DNA of 61,385 nt from an uncultured Bacteroidia bacterium (GTDB taxonomy: Bacteria; Bacteroidota; Bacteroidia; Bacteroidales; F082): positions 1 to 61,385 of the forward strand of contig CACZZO010000024.1 of the NCBI GenBank assembly GCA_902785755.1, read 5' to 3'. Numbering within the stretch: the stretch's first letter is position 1; each line of letters begins with the position of its first letter. A program made the position numbers and the translations under genes. Below the pieces are notes generated by a model. It was not told where the DNA came from, did not search any database, and was given only the letters and a program-made list of their open reading frames with translations. This document shows positions 47,978 through 57,793 of the stretch, piece by piece.

Positions 47978-49309
47978 TCAAAGGTTCAACCTTTTGTTCA
48001 GGGCAGCTGTCTGTTCCTCAAAACCTTTCTTGCCCAACAAGGCGAACATATTCTTCTTGTAAGCCTCCACGCCGGGTTGGTCGAAAGGATTCACATCCAG
48101 CATGTAACCACTGACGGCGCAGGCCATCTCGAAGAAATAAATCAACTCGCCAAGGACGCAAGCCGAAACTTCAGGAATGACGATGCGCAAGTTCGGCACG
48201 CCGCCGTCCTCGTGGGCCAAAACGGTGCCGAGTTCAGCCTTGTGGTTCACTTCGCTGATGCGCTTGCCAGCGATGTAATTCAGTTGGTCGAGGTCTTCGC
48301 TTTCATTCGGAATACGGAGTTCGTGGTTCGAGTTTTCCACCGAAATCACGGTCTCGAAGAGGTTACGCAGGCCGTCTTGGATGTATTGCCCCATCGAGTG
48401 GAGGTCGGTGCTGAAGGTGACCGAAGCGGGGAAGATGCCCTTGTGCTGCTTGCCGTGGCTCTCGCCGTAGAGTTGCTTCCACCATTCACTGAAATACACC
48501 AAACGCGGCTCGTAGTTCACCATGATTTCATTGGTCATGCCTTGGGCATACAGTGCCTGACGCACAATGGCATATTGCGAAACGATGTTGTCCTTGTTCG
48601 GGTTGGCTTTGCATTGTTTCTCCATCTCGACTGCACCTTTCACCAAAGCGCGGATGTCGATGCCCGCCACTGCGATAGGCAGCAGACCCACGGGAGTCAA
48701 AACCGAGAAACGGCCACCCACATCGTCAGGGACGATATAGGTCTTGTAACCTTTCACGTTGGCCAATTGCTTCAATGCGCCCTTGGCCTTGTCGGTGATG
48801 GCCACGATACGCGAGGCGGCTTCTTGTTCGCCGTACTTATTAATAATATGTTGCTTCAAAATCCGGAACGCTATGGCCGGCTCCGTCGTCGTGCCCGACT
48901 TGGAAATGACGGCCAACGAATAGTCTTTCTTGTCCAAAACGGCAAGCAAATCGTGGAGGTAGTCTTCGCTCATGTTGTGGCCGGCATAAACAATCAAAGG
49001 CTTCTCGCCCGTGAGCGGCGCAAAGTGGTTTTGCAGGGCCTCAATGACCGCCCTGGCACCCAAATAAGAGCCTCCAATGCCGACGACAACAAAGATTTCC
49101 GACTTCGGACGCAGGAAAGCTGCGGTTTTTTCGATGTCGGTGAGCAGGTTTTCGTCGATTTCGGAGGGCAAACTCACCCAGCCGAGGAAGTCGTTGCCGG
49201 CTCCTGTTTTCTTGTAAATCGTTTCGTAAATTGTTGGTATTCTTGATTCTAACAATTTAACATTTGATGCTTCCAAAAAAGGATTGATGTGTGTAAGATC
49301 TATTTTCAT
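47978..49309 (-). CDS. pgi: glucose-6-phosphate isomerase
   Basis: A 443-residue phosphoglucose isomerase interconverting glucose 6-phosphate and fructose 6-phosphate in the cytoplasm. Family blocks: IFVVVGIGGSYLGARAVIEA, SLAVISKSGTTTEPAIAFRI, YIVPDDVGGRFSVLTPVGLL and the catalytic EMACAVSGYMLDVNPFDQPG with VEAYKKNMFALL. Length is that of the short bacterial form. The frame is open upstream to 49345, but a -7-like element (TATCTTCG) overlaps that stretch, so the ATG at 49309 is taken. It is divergent from rprY. Confidence 0.95.
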   Translation of the reverse strand: MKIDLTHINPFLEASNVKLLESRIPTIYETIYKKTGAGNDFLGWVSLPSEIDENLLTDIEKTAAFLRPKSEIFVVVGIGGSYLGARAVIEALQNHFAPLTGEKPLIVYAGHNMSEDYLHDLLAVLDKKDYSLAVISKSGTTTEPAIAFRILKQHIINKYGEQEAASRIVAITDKAKGALKQLANVKGYKTYIVPDDVGGRFSVLTPVGLLPIAVAGIDIRALVKGAVEMEKQCKANPNKDNIVSQYAIVRQALYAQGMTNEIMVNYEPRLVYFSEWWKQLYGESHGKQHKGIFPASVTFSTDLHSMGQYIQDGLRNLFETVISVENSNHELRIPNESEDLDQLNYIAGKRISEVNHKAELGTVLAHEDGGVPNLRIVIPEVSACVLGELIYFFEMACAVSGYMLDVNPFDQPGVEAYKKNMFALLGKKGFEEQTAALNKRLNL

Positions 49310-49485
49310 TTCGTTATGGATTAAGATGCGGCGAAGATATGACAAAAAAATGAAATCTTATGTGATAAATTTCAATTTGCATGAATATTTATCGAAATTT
49401 TTCTTATTTTTGCAGATTATTTTTTCAAGCATAACAATATAATTGTTTGCATCATTTTTATCAACCATTTTACAGACAGAACAAT

Positions 49486-50169
49486 ATGTCACAGATTAAA
49501 GTTTTACTTGCAGAAGACGACCGTAACCTCGGTATGATCCTCAAGGCTTTTCTCGACTCCAAAGGACTGGCTACCACCCTTTGCATGAACGGCGAGGAGG
49601 CTCTTAACGCTTTTAAGGCTTCTGCATTCGACATCTGCCTTTTCGATGTGATGATGCCCGTTATGGACGGTTTCACGTTGGCAAAACAAATCAAGTCTAC
49701 CAATCCTTGGGCACCCATCATCTTCCTTACCGCGAAAAAAGAGCAAGATGACATCTTGGAAGGCTTCAGCATTGGCGCCGACGACTACATCACCAAACCA
49801 TTCAGCATGGACGAACTCTTGGCCCGCATCCAAGCCGTCCACCACAGATGCTCGCGTTCGAAAGCCAAGCCATCCACTTATCGCTTAGGCAATTACAGTT
49901 TCGATGCTCCACGCCACCTCCTGACCAACGGTGACGAAACCAAAAAACTAACCTCGAAGGAATCGGACCTGCTACTGATGCTATGCGAAAACTTGGGCAA
50001 TACGCTTGAGCGTGCCGTTGCACTCAAACAGATTTGGGAGGAAGATTCCTATCTCAATGCCCGCTCGATGGACGTCTACATCACCAAACTGCGCAAATAC
50101 TTCAAAGACGACCCACACGTCGACATCGTGAATGTACACGGCGTGGGGTTCAAGTTGGTGGTGAAGTGA
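49486..50169 (+). CDS. rprY: RprY-like OmpR-family response regulator
   Basis: A 227-residue response regulator. Receiver domain: acidic pocket LLAEDDRNL, phosphoacceptor Asp54 in CLFDVMMPVMDGF, then FLTAKKEQDD and DDYITKPFSMDELLARI. A winged-helix DNA-binding domain follows from about 130 (LTSKESDLLLMLCENLGNT; SMDVYITKLRKYFKDDP). Sequence and length resemble Bacteroides RprY. The cognate sensor kinase is not adjacent. The ATG at 49486 is used rather than the in-frame upstream TTG. A -7 element (TTATTTTTGC, about 49407-49416) gives a leader of about 65 bases. Confidence 0.85.
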   Translation: MSQIKVLLAEDDRNLGMILKAFLDSKGLATTLCMNGEEALNAFKASAFDICLFDVMMPVMDGFTLAKQIKSTNPWAPIIFLTAKKEQDDILEGFSIGADDYITKPFSMDELLARIQAVHHRCSRSKAKPSTYRLGNYSFDAPRHLLTNGDETKKLTSKESDLLLMLCENLGNTLERAVALKQIWEEDSYLNARSMDVYITKLRKYFKDDPHVDIVNVHGVGFKLVVK

Positions 50170-50195
50170 CCAGATAGGCATCCGCCGCACAAAAG

Positions 50196-50240
50196 AAAAG
50201 AGACGTAAAAATCTGAAATAAGATTTTCGCGTCTTTTTTT
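50196..50240 (+). terminator. rprY terminator
   Basis: AAAGAGACG..AAAATCT pairs with AGATTTT..CGTCTTTTTTT around a GAAATA loop, ending in a seven-base T-run, 27 bases after the rprY stop. Confidence 0.75.
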
Positions 50241-50341
50241 GTCAGCGAAATTCCTTCACTTTGTCGATGAAAAACGCTACTTAAATTCAAAATTCCAGCA
50301 CCCGACACGGTTGCGCGAAGGGTGAGGTTATGGAAGAACAA

Positions 50342-50653
50342 TCAATGAATCACCATTTTAGAGGGAATAATTTTATCCACAACGACCAAATCTCCCTCTG
50401 TATGGAAAACGACATTCCATTTTTTGTTTCTGGTAATAAGACTACGGGCTTGGGGATGGTATCTTCTAATCGATAACCAACGACTTATCGGAATACAATC
50501 AGCCAAATAAACGAGCGCATTAATTTCTGCTTCCAGTTGGTCGATGTATCTATTGGCTGCTTCTTGGGTGTTGTTTGAAACTATGAAATCTCGAATGTCA
50601 CCCAAGTCGAAAAGAACAGCCCTCGAAAATACTACTTCCTTATAGATTTTCAT
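50342..50653 (-). CDS. RelE/ParE-type toxin
   Basis: A 103-residue toxin-fold protein: MKIYKEVVFSRAVLFDLGDI, then ANRYIDQLEAEINALVYLAD and the C-terminal strands SIRRYHPQARSLITRNKKWN and VVFHTEGDLVVVDKIIPSKM. This matches the RelE/ParE superfamily (type II toxin-antitoxin), closest in feel to ParE. Start ATG at 50653 overlaps the preceding 46-codon gene by 14 bases, the usual antitoxin-first layout. Target (ribosome or gyrase) cannot be told. Confidence 0.78.
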   Translation of the reverse strand: MKIYKEVVFSRAVLFDLGDIRDFIVSNNTQEAANRYIDQLEAEINALVYLADCIPISRWLSIRRYHPQARSLITRNKKWNVVFHTEGDLVVVDKIIPSKMVIH

Positions 50654-50780
50654 AGTATTTGTCAACCTCTTGCCGTAACAAAGAAAAGAAATCCTTTGAG
50701 GAAATGTAACTCTCCTTGTTTACCATTAATTCATGATTTGGCTTGCGGAGAATCCGCGCTGATTGTGTCGCTACAGTCAT
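50640..50780 (-). CDS. short antitoxin partner of the ParE-like toxin
   Basis: A 46-residue gene: MTVATQSARILRKPNHELMV, then NKESYISSKDFFSLLRQEVD and a KYYENL end. Its stop overlaps the toxin start by 14 bases. A -7 element (TATTTTTGC, minus strand, about 50802-50812) lies about 20 bases upstream. Position, size and the C-terminal helix fit an antitoxin that wraps the toxin. No DNA-binding domain is clear in the first half, so the partner may not be a repressor on its own. The identification rests mainly on context. Confidence 0.6.
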   Translation of the reverse strand: MTVATQSARILRKPNHELMVNKESYISSKDFFSLLRQEVDKYYENL

Positions 50781-50841
50781 TTTTGCAATGTTTATTTCGA
50801 TGGCAAAAATACACATTTTTTCATTAGTGGAATTGCTTTGG

Positions 50842-52044
50842 TCAATTTTCCTTGTTTTTCGGCCACGGTTCCGATGGAGGCAGCATCACAGTAGTATCCT
50901 CCACAAAACCAAATGTTTCATCCACGGGAATCAATTGTGTGGTGTTGGTCAGGATGGCGAGGAAACGGCGGTGCTTCGCGTCGCGGATGACGAGGCTGCG
51001 GTAGCCCTTCCACCAGCCGAAATGGAAATAAGCATCGGGATACTCTCTGCTCATGCGCCAACCAAAGCCATAGTTTTCATTGTTTTTCCATTCAGACGAA
51101 CCCGGCATGAAAGCCTCGGCCTGGAGGCTGTCGGGCAGCAGCAGATGATTGTCCAAGGCCAGATTGAACCTATAGAGGTCTTCTACGGTCGAGAACATGA
51201 TTTTGTCGCCCATCACGCCGTTCAGGTAGTCGTTTCGCGCCTTCACGGGGCCTTTTTTGTACATGTCGTGGCCATGCACCTCAACGGGCATGTAAGCCGA
51301 AACTTCCGAGTCGCCACGCATGGAATAGACATAGGTGCGCGTCATGCCCAACGGCTCGAAAATCCGCTCGCGCATGAAGTCCTCGAAATGCTGTCCGCTC
51401 ACCCGTTCCACCACAGAGCCTAACAGCGCATAGTTCACATTGTTATAGAAAAAAACCGCGTCGGGGGCATTGTAAGGCTTGGGCTTTTTTTCGGCCATCA
51501 TCTTGATCATCGCCTCGTTGGAGAACGGCTTGCGGCGGTCGGGCCAATGCTTGTCGGCCATCGCGTCGTAGCGCGGCAAGCCCGAGCGGTGGGTCAGCAA
51601 TTGGCGAATCGTAATGCCTTCGTAAGGCAATTCGGGGATGTATTTTCTCACATCGGCATCATAATCCAATTTGCCATCGGCTTTCAGGAGCATTATCGCC
51701 TCGGCGGTGAACATTTTCGAGTCGGAGGAAAGTTGGAAAGCATCATCTATGCGAAGCGAATCCTTGTGCCGTTTGCTGAGGTCGCGCCAGCCGTTGGCCT
51801 TTTCGTAAATGACTTGCCCCTGTTCGGCATACAGCACTACGCCGTTCAAGCCGTTGCGAAACAGGTCGTTAAATACATCATCAGCCATTTTTGCGCGTTG
51901 GGCCACCTGTATCTTGCCCAAATCGAAGAAAATGCTGTCGGTATTAATCACGACATCGCTCCAATTATGCCTTCCGCAGGAGAAAAACGAGGCCAGAATG
52001 AACAGTAAAACCGATATGAGAAGTGCGTTTTTTGTCGTTTTCAT
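50842..52044 (-). CDS. serine hydrolase / class C beta-lactamase-like lipoprotein
   Basis: A 400-residue exported protein with a lipoprotein signal (LASFFSCG, Cys at about 23). Serine-hydrolase motifs: SSDSKMFTAEAIM (SxxK), FYNNVNYALLGSVV (YxN-like) and YFHFGWWKGYRSLV (HxG in place of KTG), as in penicillin-binding-protein-related esterases. The ATG at 52044 lies only 3 bases after the end of a -7 element (52048-52056), so a leaderless transcript is likely. Activity on peptidoglycan or esters is possible; beta-lactam hydrolysis is not implied. Confidence 0.82.
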   Translation of the reverse strand: MKTTKNALLISVLLFILASFFSCGRHNWSDVVINTDSIFFDLGKIQVAQRAKMADDVFNDLFRNGLNGVVLYAEQGQVIYEKANGWRDLSKRHKDSLRIDDAFQLSSDSKMFTAEAIMLLKADGKLDYDADVRKYIPELPYEGITIRQLLTHRSGLPRYDAMADKHWPDRRKPFSNEAMIKMMAEKKPKPYNAPDAVFFYNNVNYALLGSVVERVSGQHFEDFMRERIFEPLGMTRTYVYSMRGDSEVSAYMPVEVHGHDMYKKGPVKARNDYLNGVMGDKIMFSTVEDLYRFNLALDNHLLLPDSLQAEAFMPGSSEWKNNENYGFGWRMSREYPDAYFHFGWWKGYRSLVIRDAKHRRFLAILTNTTQLIPVDETFGFVEDTTVMLPPSEPWPKNKEN

Positions 52045-52173
52045 AAGGCAAAAATAGCGAAAAGTGCGGTAAAACCGCCTTTTTTTTGCCAAAAAGCAGA
52101 TATTTGTGTCCTAATTGGCTAATTATTACTACTTTTGCAGCCTCAAATTACACATCATAACATTACAATTTTC

Positions 52174-54264
52174 ATGTCACAATTTACCGATTTTGGATTG
52201 AATCCCGCTCTGTTGAAGGCTATAAAGGAGTTGGGGTTTGAGAATCCTATGCCGATACAGGAGAAGACGATTCCTGTACTCTTGGAGAAAGATGTTGACT
52301 TTGTGGGCCTTGCACAGACGGGAACAGGTAAGACTGCCGCATTTGGTTTGCCGCTGTTGAACAAGATTGACGAAACGCAGCGATGCGTCCAAGCGTTGAT
52401 TCTTTGTCCGACGCGCGAACTTTGTATGCAGATTACCCGCGACTTGCGCAACTATGCCAAGTACATTCCAGAAATCCTGATTGTGCCCGTTTACGGCGGC
52501 GCCAGCATCGAAGTACAATTCAAAGATTTGGCCAAGAAGCCGCAGATTATCGTGGCCACGCCGGGTCGCTTGCGCGATATGATTCGCCGCAACCGCGTGG
52601 ATTTCAGCAACGTGAAGACGATGATTCTCGACGAGGCCGACGAAATGCTCAACATGGGCTTCCAAGAGGAAGTCGACGACATCCTCGAATACATGCCCAA
52701 GGAAGGCCGCCACACCATGCTTTTCTCGGCCACCATGCCGAAAGAGGTGGAAGCCATCCTCAACAAGTACATGACCGACCCCGTGAAGGTGGCCGTGGGC
52801 GAGCGTAACTCCGGCACCGCCAACGTCGACCACATCTACTACATGATGGCCGCCAAGGACCGTTATATGGTGCTGAAGCGCATCATCGACTACACACCGT
52901 CGATTTACGGTATCATCTTCTGCCGCACCAAGTTAGAGACGCAGGAGATTGCCGACAACCTGATTCAGGACGGCTACAACGCCGCTGCACTGCATGGCGA
53001 CCTTTCCCAAGCAATGCGCGACAATGTGATGGACCATTTCCGCAAACGCAGCCTGCAACTGTTGGTGGCTACCGACGTGGCCGCCCGTGGCATCGACGTG
53101 AAGGAACTGACGCACATTATTAATTATAACCTGCCCGACGACATCGAAACCTACGTTCACCGCAGTGGTCGTACAGGTCGTGCCGATAAGCGGGGTATCT
53201 GCCTCAGCCTCATCAATTTGCGCGAAAAGAGCAAGATTAAGAGGATTGAAAAAATCGTGGGTAGACCTTTCGAGAAGGCCATGATTCCTACCGGCAAGGA
53301 AGTGTGCGAGAAGCAACTTTTCAACCACATCGACCGCATCGAGCATGTCGACATCAACCGCGAGGACATCGACGACTATTTGCCCGTCATCCTCCGCAAG
53401 TTGGAGTGGATGAGCCGCGAGGAACTCATCACCCGCATGGTGGCCCTCAATTTCAATCGTTTCTTGGACTATTACAAGGACGCTATCGATCTGAATGTCA
53501 GCGACAAAGAAGAGAAGAAAGACCGCAAGGAACGCAAGAAGGAACGCGACCATCAGGACGAAACCATGAAACGCCTCTATTTCGGCATGGGCAAAAACGA
53601 CCACATTCTGCCACAAAAGATTATCGGCAAAATCAACGACGTGACCCGCTCGAAGAACATCCCGATTGGCCGCATCGACCTTTATGGCGATTATTCATAC
53701 GTGGACGTGGAGGAGAGTTTCGTCCCGATGATTCTGGAAAGTTTCGCCGATCCGCGCAACAATCCACGTGGCATCGTTGTGGAAGTGGCCAAAGACCAGC
53801 CCGACCGCAAGAAAGGCAGCAGCGAGCGCAAGGAACGCCGCGACCGCGACGACTTCCGTGGTGGTGAACGCCGTGAGAAACGCGACCGCCGCGACGATGA
53901 CTTCTTCGAGAAGAAATCGAAGAAAAAGAAGGACTTCGACGACGACAAACCCTTCTACAAGTCGGAACGCTCCCGCGATGGCCGCGAGTGGCTCGACCCC
54001 GACTGGAAAGACCATTTGGACGACATAGACGTTTTCATTGACGATGACGACCGCCCAAGCCGTAAGGAGCGCAACGCCGAGCGTGGTTTCGGCAGCAGCC
54101 GTGGCGGTTCTAAAGGTGGTTCGTCGAGAGGAGGCAGTTCGAGAGGAGGCTCATCAAGAGGCTCGTCTTCGAGGGATTCAGGCCGTGGTCGCCGTGGCGC
54201 CAGCCGCTATGACGATGATTATTATGCCCCGCGCCGCCGTGGCGGTGGAGGCCGCAGGAGATAG
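52174..54264 (+). CDS. DEAD-box RNA helicase with DbpA-type RNA-binding domain and RGS-rich tail
   Basis: A 696-residue RNA helicase. Q motif FGLNPALLKAIKELGFENPM, Walker A AQTGTGKTAAF, DEAD in MILDEADEMLNMGFQ, SAT in MLFSATMPKEVE, and motif VI YVHRSGRTGRADKRG. A DbpA-like RNA-binding domain lies near 465-545 (IIGKINDVTRSKNIPIGRID). The last 140 residues are Lys/Arg/Asp- and Gly/Ser/Arg-rich with GGS/SRG repeats, a disordered RNA-binding tail. A -7 element (TACTTTTGC, about 52130-52138) precedes the ATG at 52174. Probably acts in ribosome assembly or cold adaptation. Confidence 0.9.
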   Translation: MSQFTDFGLNPALLKAIKELGFENPMPIQEKTIPVLLEKDVDFVGLAQTGTGKTAAFGLPLLNKIDETQRCVQALILCPTRELCMQITRDLRNYAKYIPEILIVPVYGGASIEVQFKDLAKKPQIIVATPGRLRDMIRRNRVDFSNVKTMILDEADEMLNMGFQEEVDDILEYMPKEGRHTMLFSATMPKEVEAILNKYMTDPVKVAVGERNSGTANVDHIYYMMAAKDRYMVLKRIIDYTPSIYGIIFCRTKLETQEIADNLIQDGYNAAALHGDLSQAMRDNVMDHFRKRSLQLLVATDVAARGIDVKELTHIINYNLPDDIETYVHRSGRTGRADKRGICLSLINLREKSKIKRIEKIVGRPFEKAMIPTGKEVCEKQLFNHIDRIEHVDINREDIDDYLPVILRKLEWMSREELITRMVALNFNRFLDYYKDAIDLNVSDKEEKKDRKERKKERDHQDETMKRLYFGMGKNDHILPQKIIGKINDVTRSKNIPIGRIDLYGDYSYVDVEESFVPMILESFADPRNNPRGIVVEVAKDQPDRKKGSSERKERRDRDDFRGGERREKRDRRDDDFFEKKSKKKKDFDDDKPFYKSERSRDGREWLDPDWKDHLDDIDVFIDDDDRPSRKERNAERGFGSSRGGSKGGSSRGGSSRGGSSRGSSSRDSGRGRRGASRYDDDYYAPRRRGGGGRRR

Positions 54265-54312
54265 TTTTTTATGGGATTCGCTTCGCGAAGAAATCTATCA
54301 AAAATCACAATA

Positions 54313-54343
54313 AAATCTTTTGAAAATCAAGAAAGGATTTTTT
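54313..54343 (+). terminator. possible terminator after the helicase gene
   Basis: AAAATCTTT can pair with AAAGGATTTTT across about ten bases, ending in a T-run. The stem is A/T-rich and weak, so the call is tentative. Confidence 0.35.
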
Positions 54344-54408
54344 GAACGATTTTTATAACAGATTTTTAAAAGATTTCTTGCCGATAGGCAATACTAAAAA
54401 ATAAAACT

Positions 54409-55314
54409 ATGGCAAATTTAAAAACATGGATAAGGGCAGCCCGTCTGAGGACGGTGCTGCTCTCTTTTTCTGGAGTGTTGTTAGGCGGTTTCTTGGCTGT
54501 TAGTGTCGGGCTTTCGGCAGGCTCAGGAGCCTTAACGATAGTATTTTGCGCACTGACCGCCATTCTGTTGCAAATCCTCTGTAACTTCGCCAACGACTAC
54601 GGCGACTTCAAGAGCGGCGTTGACGGCGCAAACCGCGTGGGGCCGCAGCGCGAGATGCAGAGCGGCGAAATCACCGAAAAGGGAATGCAAAAAGCCATTG
54701 TTTTCAGCGCTTTGCTGTGTTTGCTCTCGGGCGGCACGCTCATTTTCCTTTGCGCTCGCCTGACGTGGCAGGAACTGGCCGTTTTCGCCGCATTGGGCAT
54801 CGGGGCTGTTTTGGCGGCCATGCTTTATACTTTGGGCAAGCATCCATACGGCTATCGCGGCCTTGGCGACTTGTATTGCTTCCTTTTTTTCGGCTGGGCA
54901 GCCGTGGCGGGAACCTTCTATTTGGCCACAAAAGTATTGGATTTCAGCGTATTGTTGCCCGCAAGCGCGATGGGATTCCTCTCCAACGCTGTCCTGAATA
55001 TCAACAACATGCGCGACTATGAGAACGACAAGGCTTCGGGCAAAAACAGCCTCGTTGTGAAATTGGGGCAAAAAAAGGCTTTTATTTACCATTGCCTGCT
55101 CATTGTCGGGGCGTTTCTTTGCCTGACGGTTTACCTTGTTTTGAAACACGCTCCCGTTTATTCCTACATGTTTTTGCTGCTTTTCCTATTGTTTTTCAAG
55201 GATTTGAAAGCCATAAAATCCACAAAGCCCGAACTCCTTGACCCGTTTTTGGGGCGGCAAGTCAAGCATAGTTTTTTGGTAGTGGTGGTTTTTGGGATGT
55301 TATTGATAATTTGA
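54409..55314 (+). CDS. menA: 1,4-dihydroxy-2-naphthoate polyprenyltransferase
   Basis: A 301-residue UbiA-family membrane prenyltransferase that joins a polyprenyl chain to dihydroxynaphthoate in menaquinone synthesis. Eight or nine helices are visible. The two Asp-rich motifs are present: NFANDYGDFKSGVDG (about 59-73) and NINNMRDYENDKASGK (about 200). The helix LYTLGKHPYGYRGLGDLYCF between them is typical of MenA. It stands alone, about 140 bases after the helicase. Menaquinone is the usual quinone in this phylum, so the assignment fits. Confidence 0.9.
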   Translation: MANLKTWIRAARLRTVLLSFSGVLLGGFLAVSVGLSAGSGALTIVFCALTAILLQILCNFANDYGDFKSGVDGANRVGPQREMQSGEITEKGMQKAIVFSALLCLLSGGTLIFLCARLTWQELAVFAALGIGAVLAAMLYTLGKHPYGYRGLGDLYCFLFFGWAAVAGTFYLATKVLDFSVLLPASAMGFLSNAVLNINNMRDYENDKASGKNSLVVKLGQKKAFIYHCLLIVGAFLCLTVYLVLKHAPVYSYMFLLLFLLFFKDLKAIKSTKPELLDPFLGRQVKHSFLVVVVFGMLLII

Positions 55315-55408
55315 ACCGTTTTTTTTCGTCCAACAAGCCTCAACATTCAAAACTATTCTTATTTTTGCAGCGAAAATAAATATTATTCATCTTTAAATTC
55401 TTATCACT

Positions 55409-57766
55409 ATGAAGAAAACCTTACTGTTTGCGTTTGCCCTCCTTTTTGCGACGGCAACGATGGCGCAAAACCGCGCGGTTTTGCTGCAAGAATCCTTCGA
55501 TGGTGCCACCATGCCCACTGGCTGGTCCATCAGCGCACAACCCAACAACTGGTCGGTTTCGGCTACCAACAATGCTGGTGGTGAAGCCAATGAAATGCAC
55601 CTCGCTTGGAGTCCTCAATTCAACGGCATGACCCGCCTCGTGTCGCCCGCCGTTAACCTGACTGGCATCAACAGCGTCGTGTTCTCGTTCAAGCACGCTT
55701 TGGACAACTACTCGGGCAGCAACACCATCGGTATCGCTACCACTTCGGATGGCGGCACCACTTGGAACGAAGCCTGGAGTCAAGGCTACAACACCAGCAA
55801 CTCATGGACGGTGAGCCAAGAAATCAACACCCCTGACATGGGTCAGGCCAACGTGCAGTTCTGCATCTTCTTCAACGGAAGCAGTTACAACATCAACGAC
55901 TGGTTCTTCGACGACATCATGGTCTTCACGCTCGAAAACCTCGACCTCAGCATTTCCTCGGTCACGCTTCCCGACTTCATCGGCAGCGGCGAGGCCGCAT
56001 TGGGCATCAAGGTGTTCAACTTCGGCTCCACCACCGTGACTTCTGTCGAAGCCTCTTACACGATTGAAGGCATGTCGCCCGTCACTGAAACCTTCTCGGT
56101 CAACATCCCTTCGTTGGGCACCGAAACCTTGAATTTCAACACCACGACCAATCTCAGCCCCGGCAGTTACAATGTGGCCTACAGCCTCAACTTGGTCAAC
56201 GGACAGCAAGACGATGTGCTTGACAACAACACCTACGAAAAGGCCGTTTCCGTGGCCATCGGTGCCGCCGAAAGAATCCCGATGATCGAGCACTTCTCAT
56301 CATCGACCTGCGGCCCCTGCGTGAGCGTCAACACGGCCATGCTGACCTTCTGCAACAACAACGCTGGTCGCTTCACCTACACCAAGTACCAGATGAACTG
56401 GCCTGGCAACGGCGACCCGTACTATACCGAAGAAGGTGGCACACGCCGCACCTATTACGGTGTGAGCGCCGTTCCGCAATGCTTCCTCGATGGTGAAGAC
56501 CAAGGCTATGCTGCCATCCAGCAAGGCGTTTTCGACCAACACGCCGAAAGAACCGCTTTCATGGACATAAGAGGCTCCTTCTCGATGGAAGGCAACGTCA
56601 TCACCGTCAAGGCCGACATTATGCCTTACATTGATGCCGATGCCCGCGTGTTCGTTTCCGTGAACGAAAAGGAAACCCACAACAATGTGGGCGGCAACGG
56701 TGAGACTTCGTTCCACCATGTCTTCATGAAGATGTTGCCCGATGCACAAGGCACCACTGTCAGCTTTACCGCCACCGAAAACCAACACTTGGAGTTCACC
56801 CAAGACATGTCGGGAACGCATGTTGAGGAAATGAGCGACCTCGAAGTCTCCATCTGGGTGCAGAACTACGCCACCAAGGAAATGTTTAACAGCCACTTCG
56901 CCTATGAATATACCGATGTGCATCCTTATCCTGTTGAGAATTTGATATTGACTGAAAACGCTGGTCCAAGAGGCTTGCTTGTGGCTTCGTGGAATGCCCC
57001 CTCCAATGGCAATCCTATCGGATATGATGTGTATGTCAACAATGTTTTGGTGGCCGAAAACACCACGGAAACCGAGTATTCATTTGAGGGCGAACCCGGT
57101 GTGTTCTATGTCGCAGGTGTGGTTGCCAAGTATCCTAACGACATGAGCTCGGTGAAGGTGCTGGCCAGCGTGTCAAGCAATTTGCAAGACATGGGATTGT
57201 ATATCACCGGATCGCCTTACGTTGATTTGACGGTCGCTGAACCCGAAGCCGACGTCTATGTGACCAATGGCAATTTTGCTACGCAAACTCCCATCGAAAT
57301 TACCGCCATTACAGAAACCAATCCTACGGACGACCAATATTTGGTGATTGAACCCGCAACCACACTGCCTGCAACGATAGAAGCAGGAGAAGAGTTCCAC
57401 TTCAACATCAGCCCCAATGCGCCTGCTGGCAGAAGTGTTGCAGAAACGCTTATTAAGGTGGAATCCAATGGTGGAGAAGTAGTATTTAACGTTACCATTG
57501 ACGGCGAACTGCTGAGCATCTCCGAGATTTCGTCGACGGCCAAGGTTTATCCTAACCCCGCCAACAACCAAGTGCGCATTGAGTCAGCACAAGGCATTGA
57601 GAGCGTGATGGTTTACAATATGATGGGTGCCTTGGTGGAGACCATCCCCGCCAACAGCATGATCCTCAACGTGAACCTGAGCCAATACCGCAACGGCACC
57701 TATTTCTTCAACATCCGCCAAAGCGACGGCACAGTGAGCAACCAGCGCGTGGTTGTCAACCATTGA
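55409..57766 (+). CDS. T9SS-sorted multidomain protein (choice-of-anchor J, thioredoxin-like)
   Basis: A 785-residue secreted protein. Signal peptide 1-20 (ATMAQ). Choice-of-anchor J/jellyroll domain about 25-170 (LLQESFDGATMPTGWSISAQ). An Ig-like region follows. At about 290-420 an Omp28-like thioredoxin domain has CGPC (FSSSTCGPCVSVNTAML). A fibronectin III-like domain lies near 510-600. The end is a type A Por sorting domain: AKVYPNPANNQVRIESAQG, then NGTYFFNIRQSDGTVSNQRV. So it is exported across the outer membrane by type IX secretion. A redox or adhesion role is inferred. The strong hairpin terminator follows 27 bases later. Confidence 0.85.
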   Translation: MKKTLLFAFALLFATATMAQNRAVLLQESFDGATMPTGWSISAQPNNWSVSATNNAGGEANEMHLAWSPQFNGMTRLVSPAVNLTGINSVVFSFKHALDNYSGSNTIGIATTSDGGTTWNEAWSQGYNTSNSWTVSQEINTPDMGQANVQFCIFFNGSSYNINDWFFDDIMVFTLENLDLSISSVTLPDFIGSGEAALGIKVFNFGSTTVTSVEASYTIEGMSPVTETFSVNIPSLGTETLNFNTTTNLSPGSYNVAYSLNLVNGQQDDVLDNNTYEKAVSVAIGAAERIPMIEHFSSSTCGPCVSVNTAMLTFCNNNAGRFTYTKYQMNWPGNGDPYYTEEGGTRRTYYGVSAVPQCFLDGEDQGYAAIQQGVFDQHAERTAFMDIRGSFSMEGNVITVKADIMPYIDADARVFVSVNEKETHNNVGGNGETSFHHVFMKMLPDAQGTTVSFTATENQHLEFTQDMSGTHVEEMSDLEVSIWVQNYATKEMFNSHFAYEYTDVHPYPVENLILTENAGPRGLLVASWNAPSNGNPIGYDVYVNNVLVAENTTETEYSFEGEPGVFYVAGVVAKYPNDMSSVKVLASVSSNLQDMGLYITGSPYVDLTVAEPEADVYVTNGNFATQTPIEITAITETNPTDDQYLVIEPATTLPATIEAGEEFHFNISPNAPAGRSVAETLIKVESNGGEVVFNVTIDGELLSISEISSTAKVYPNPANNQVRIESAQGIESVMVYNMMGALVETIPANSMILNVNLSQYRNGTYFFNIRQSDGTVSNQRVVVNH

Positions 57767-57793
57767 TGGACATAGGCTTTGCCTTAAAACACG

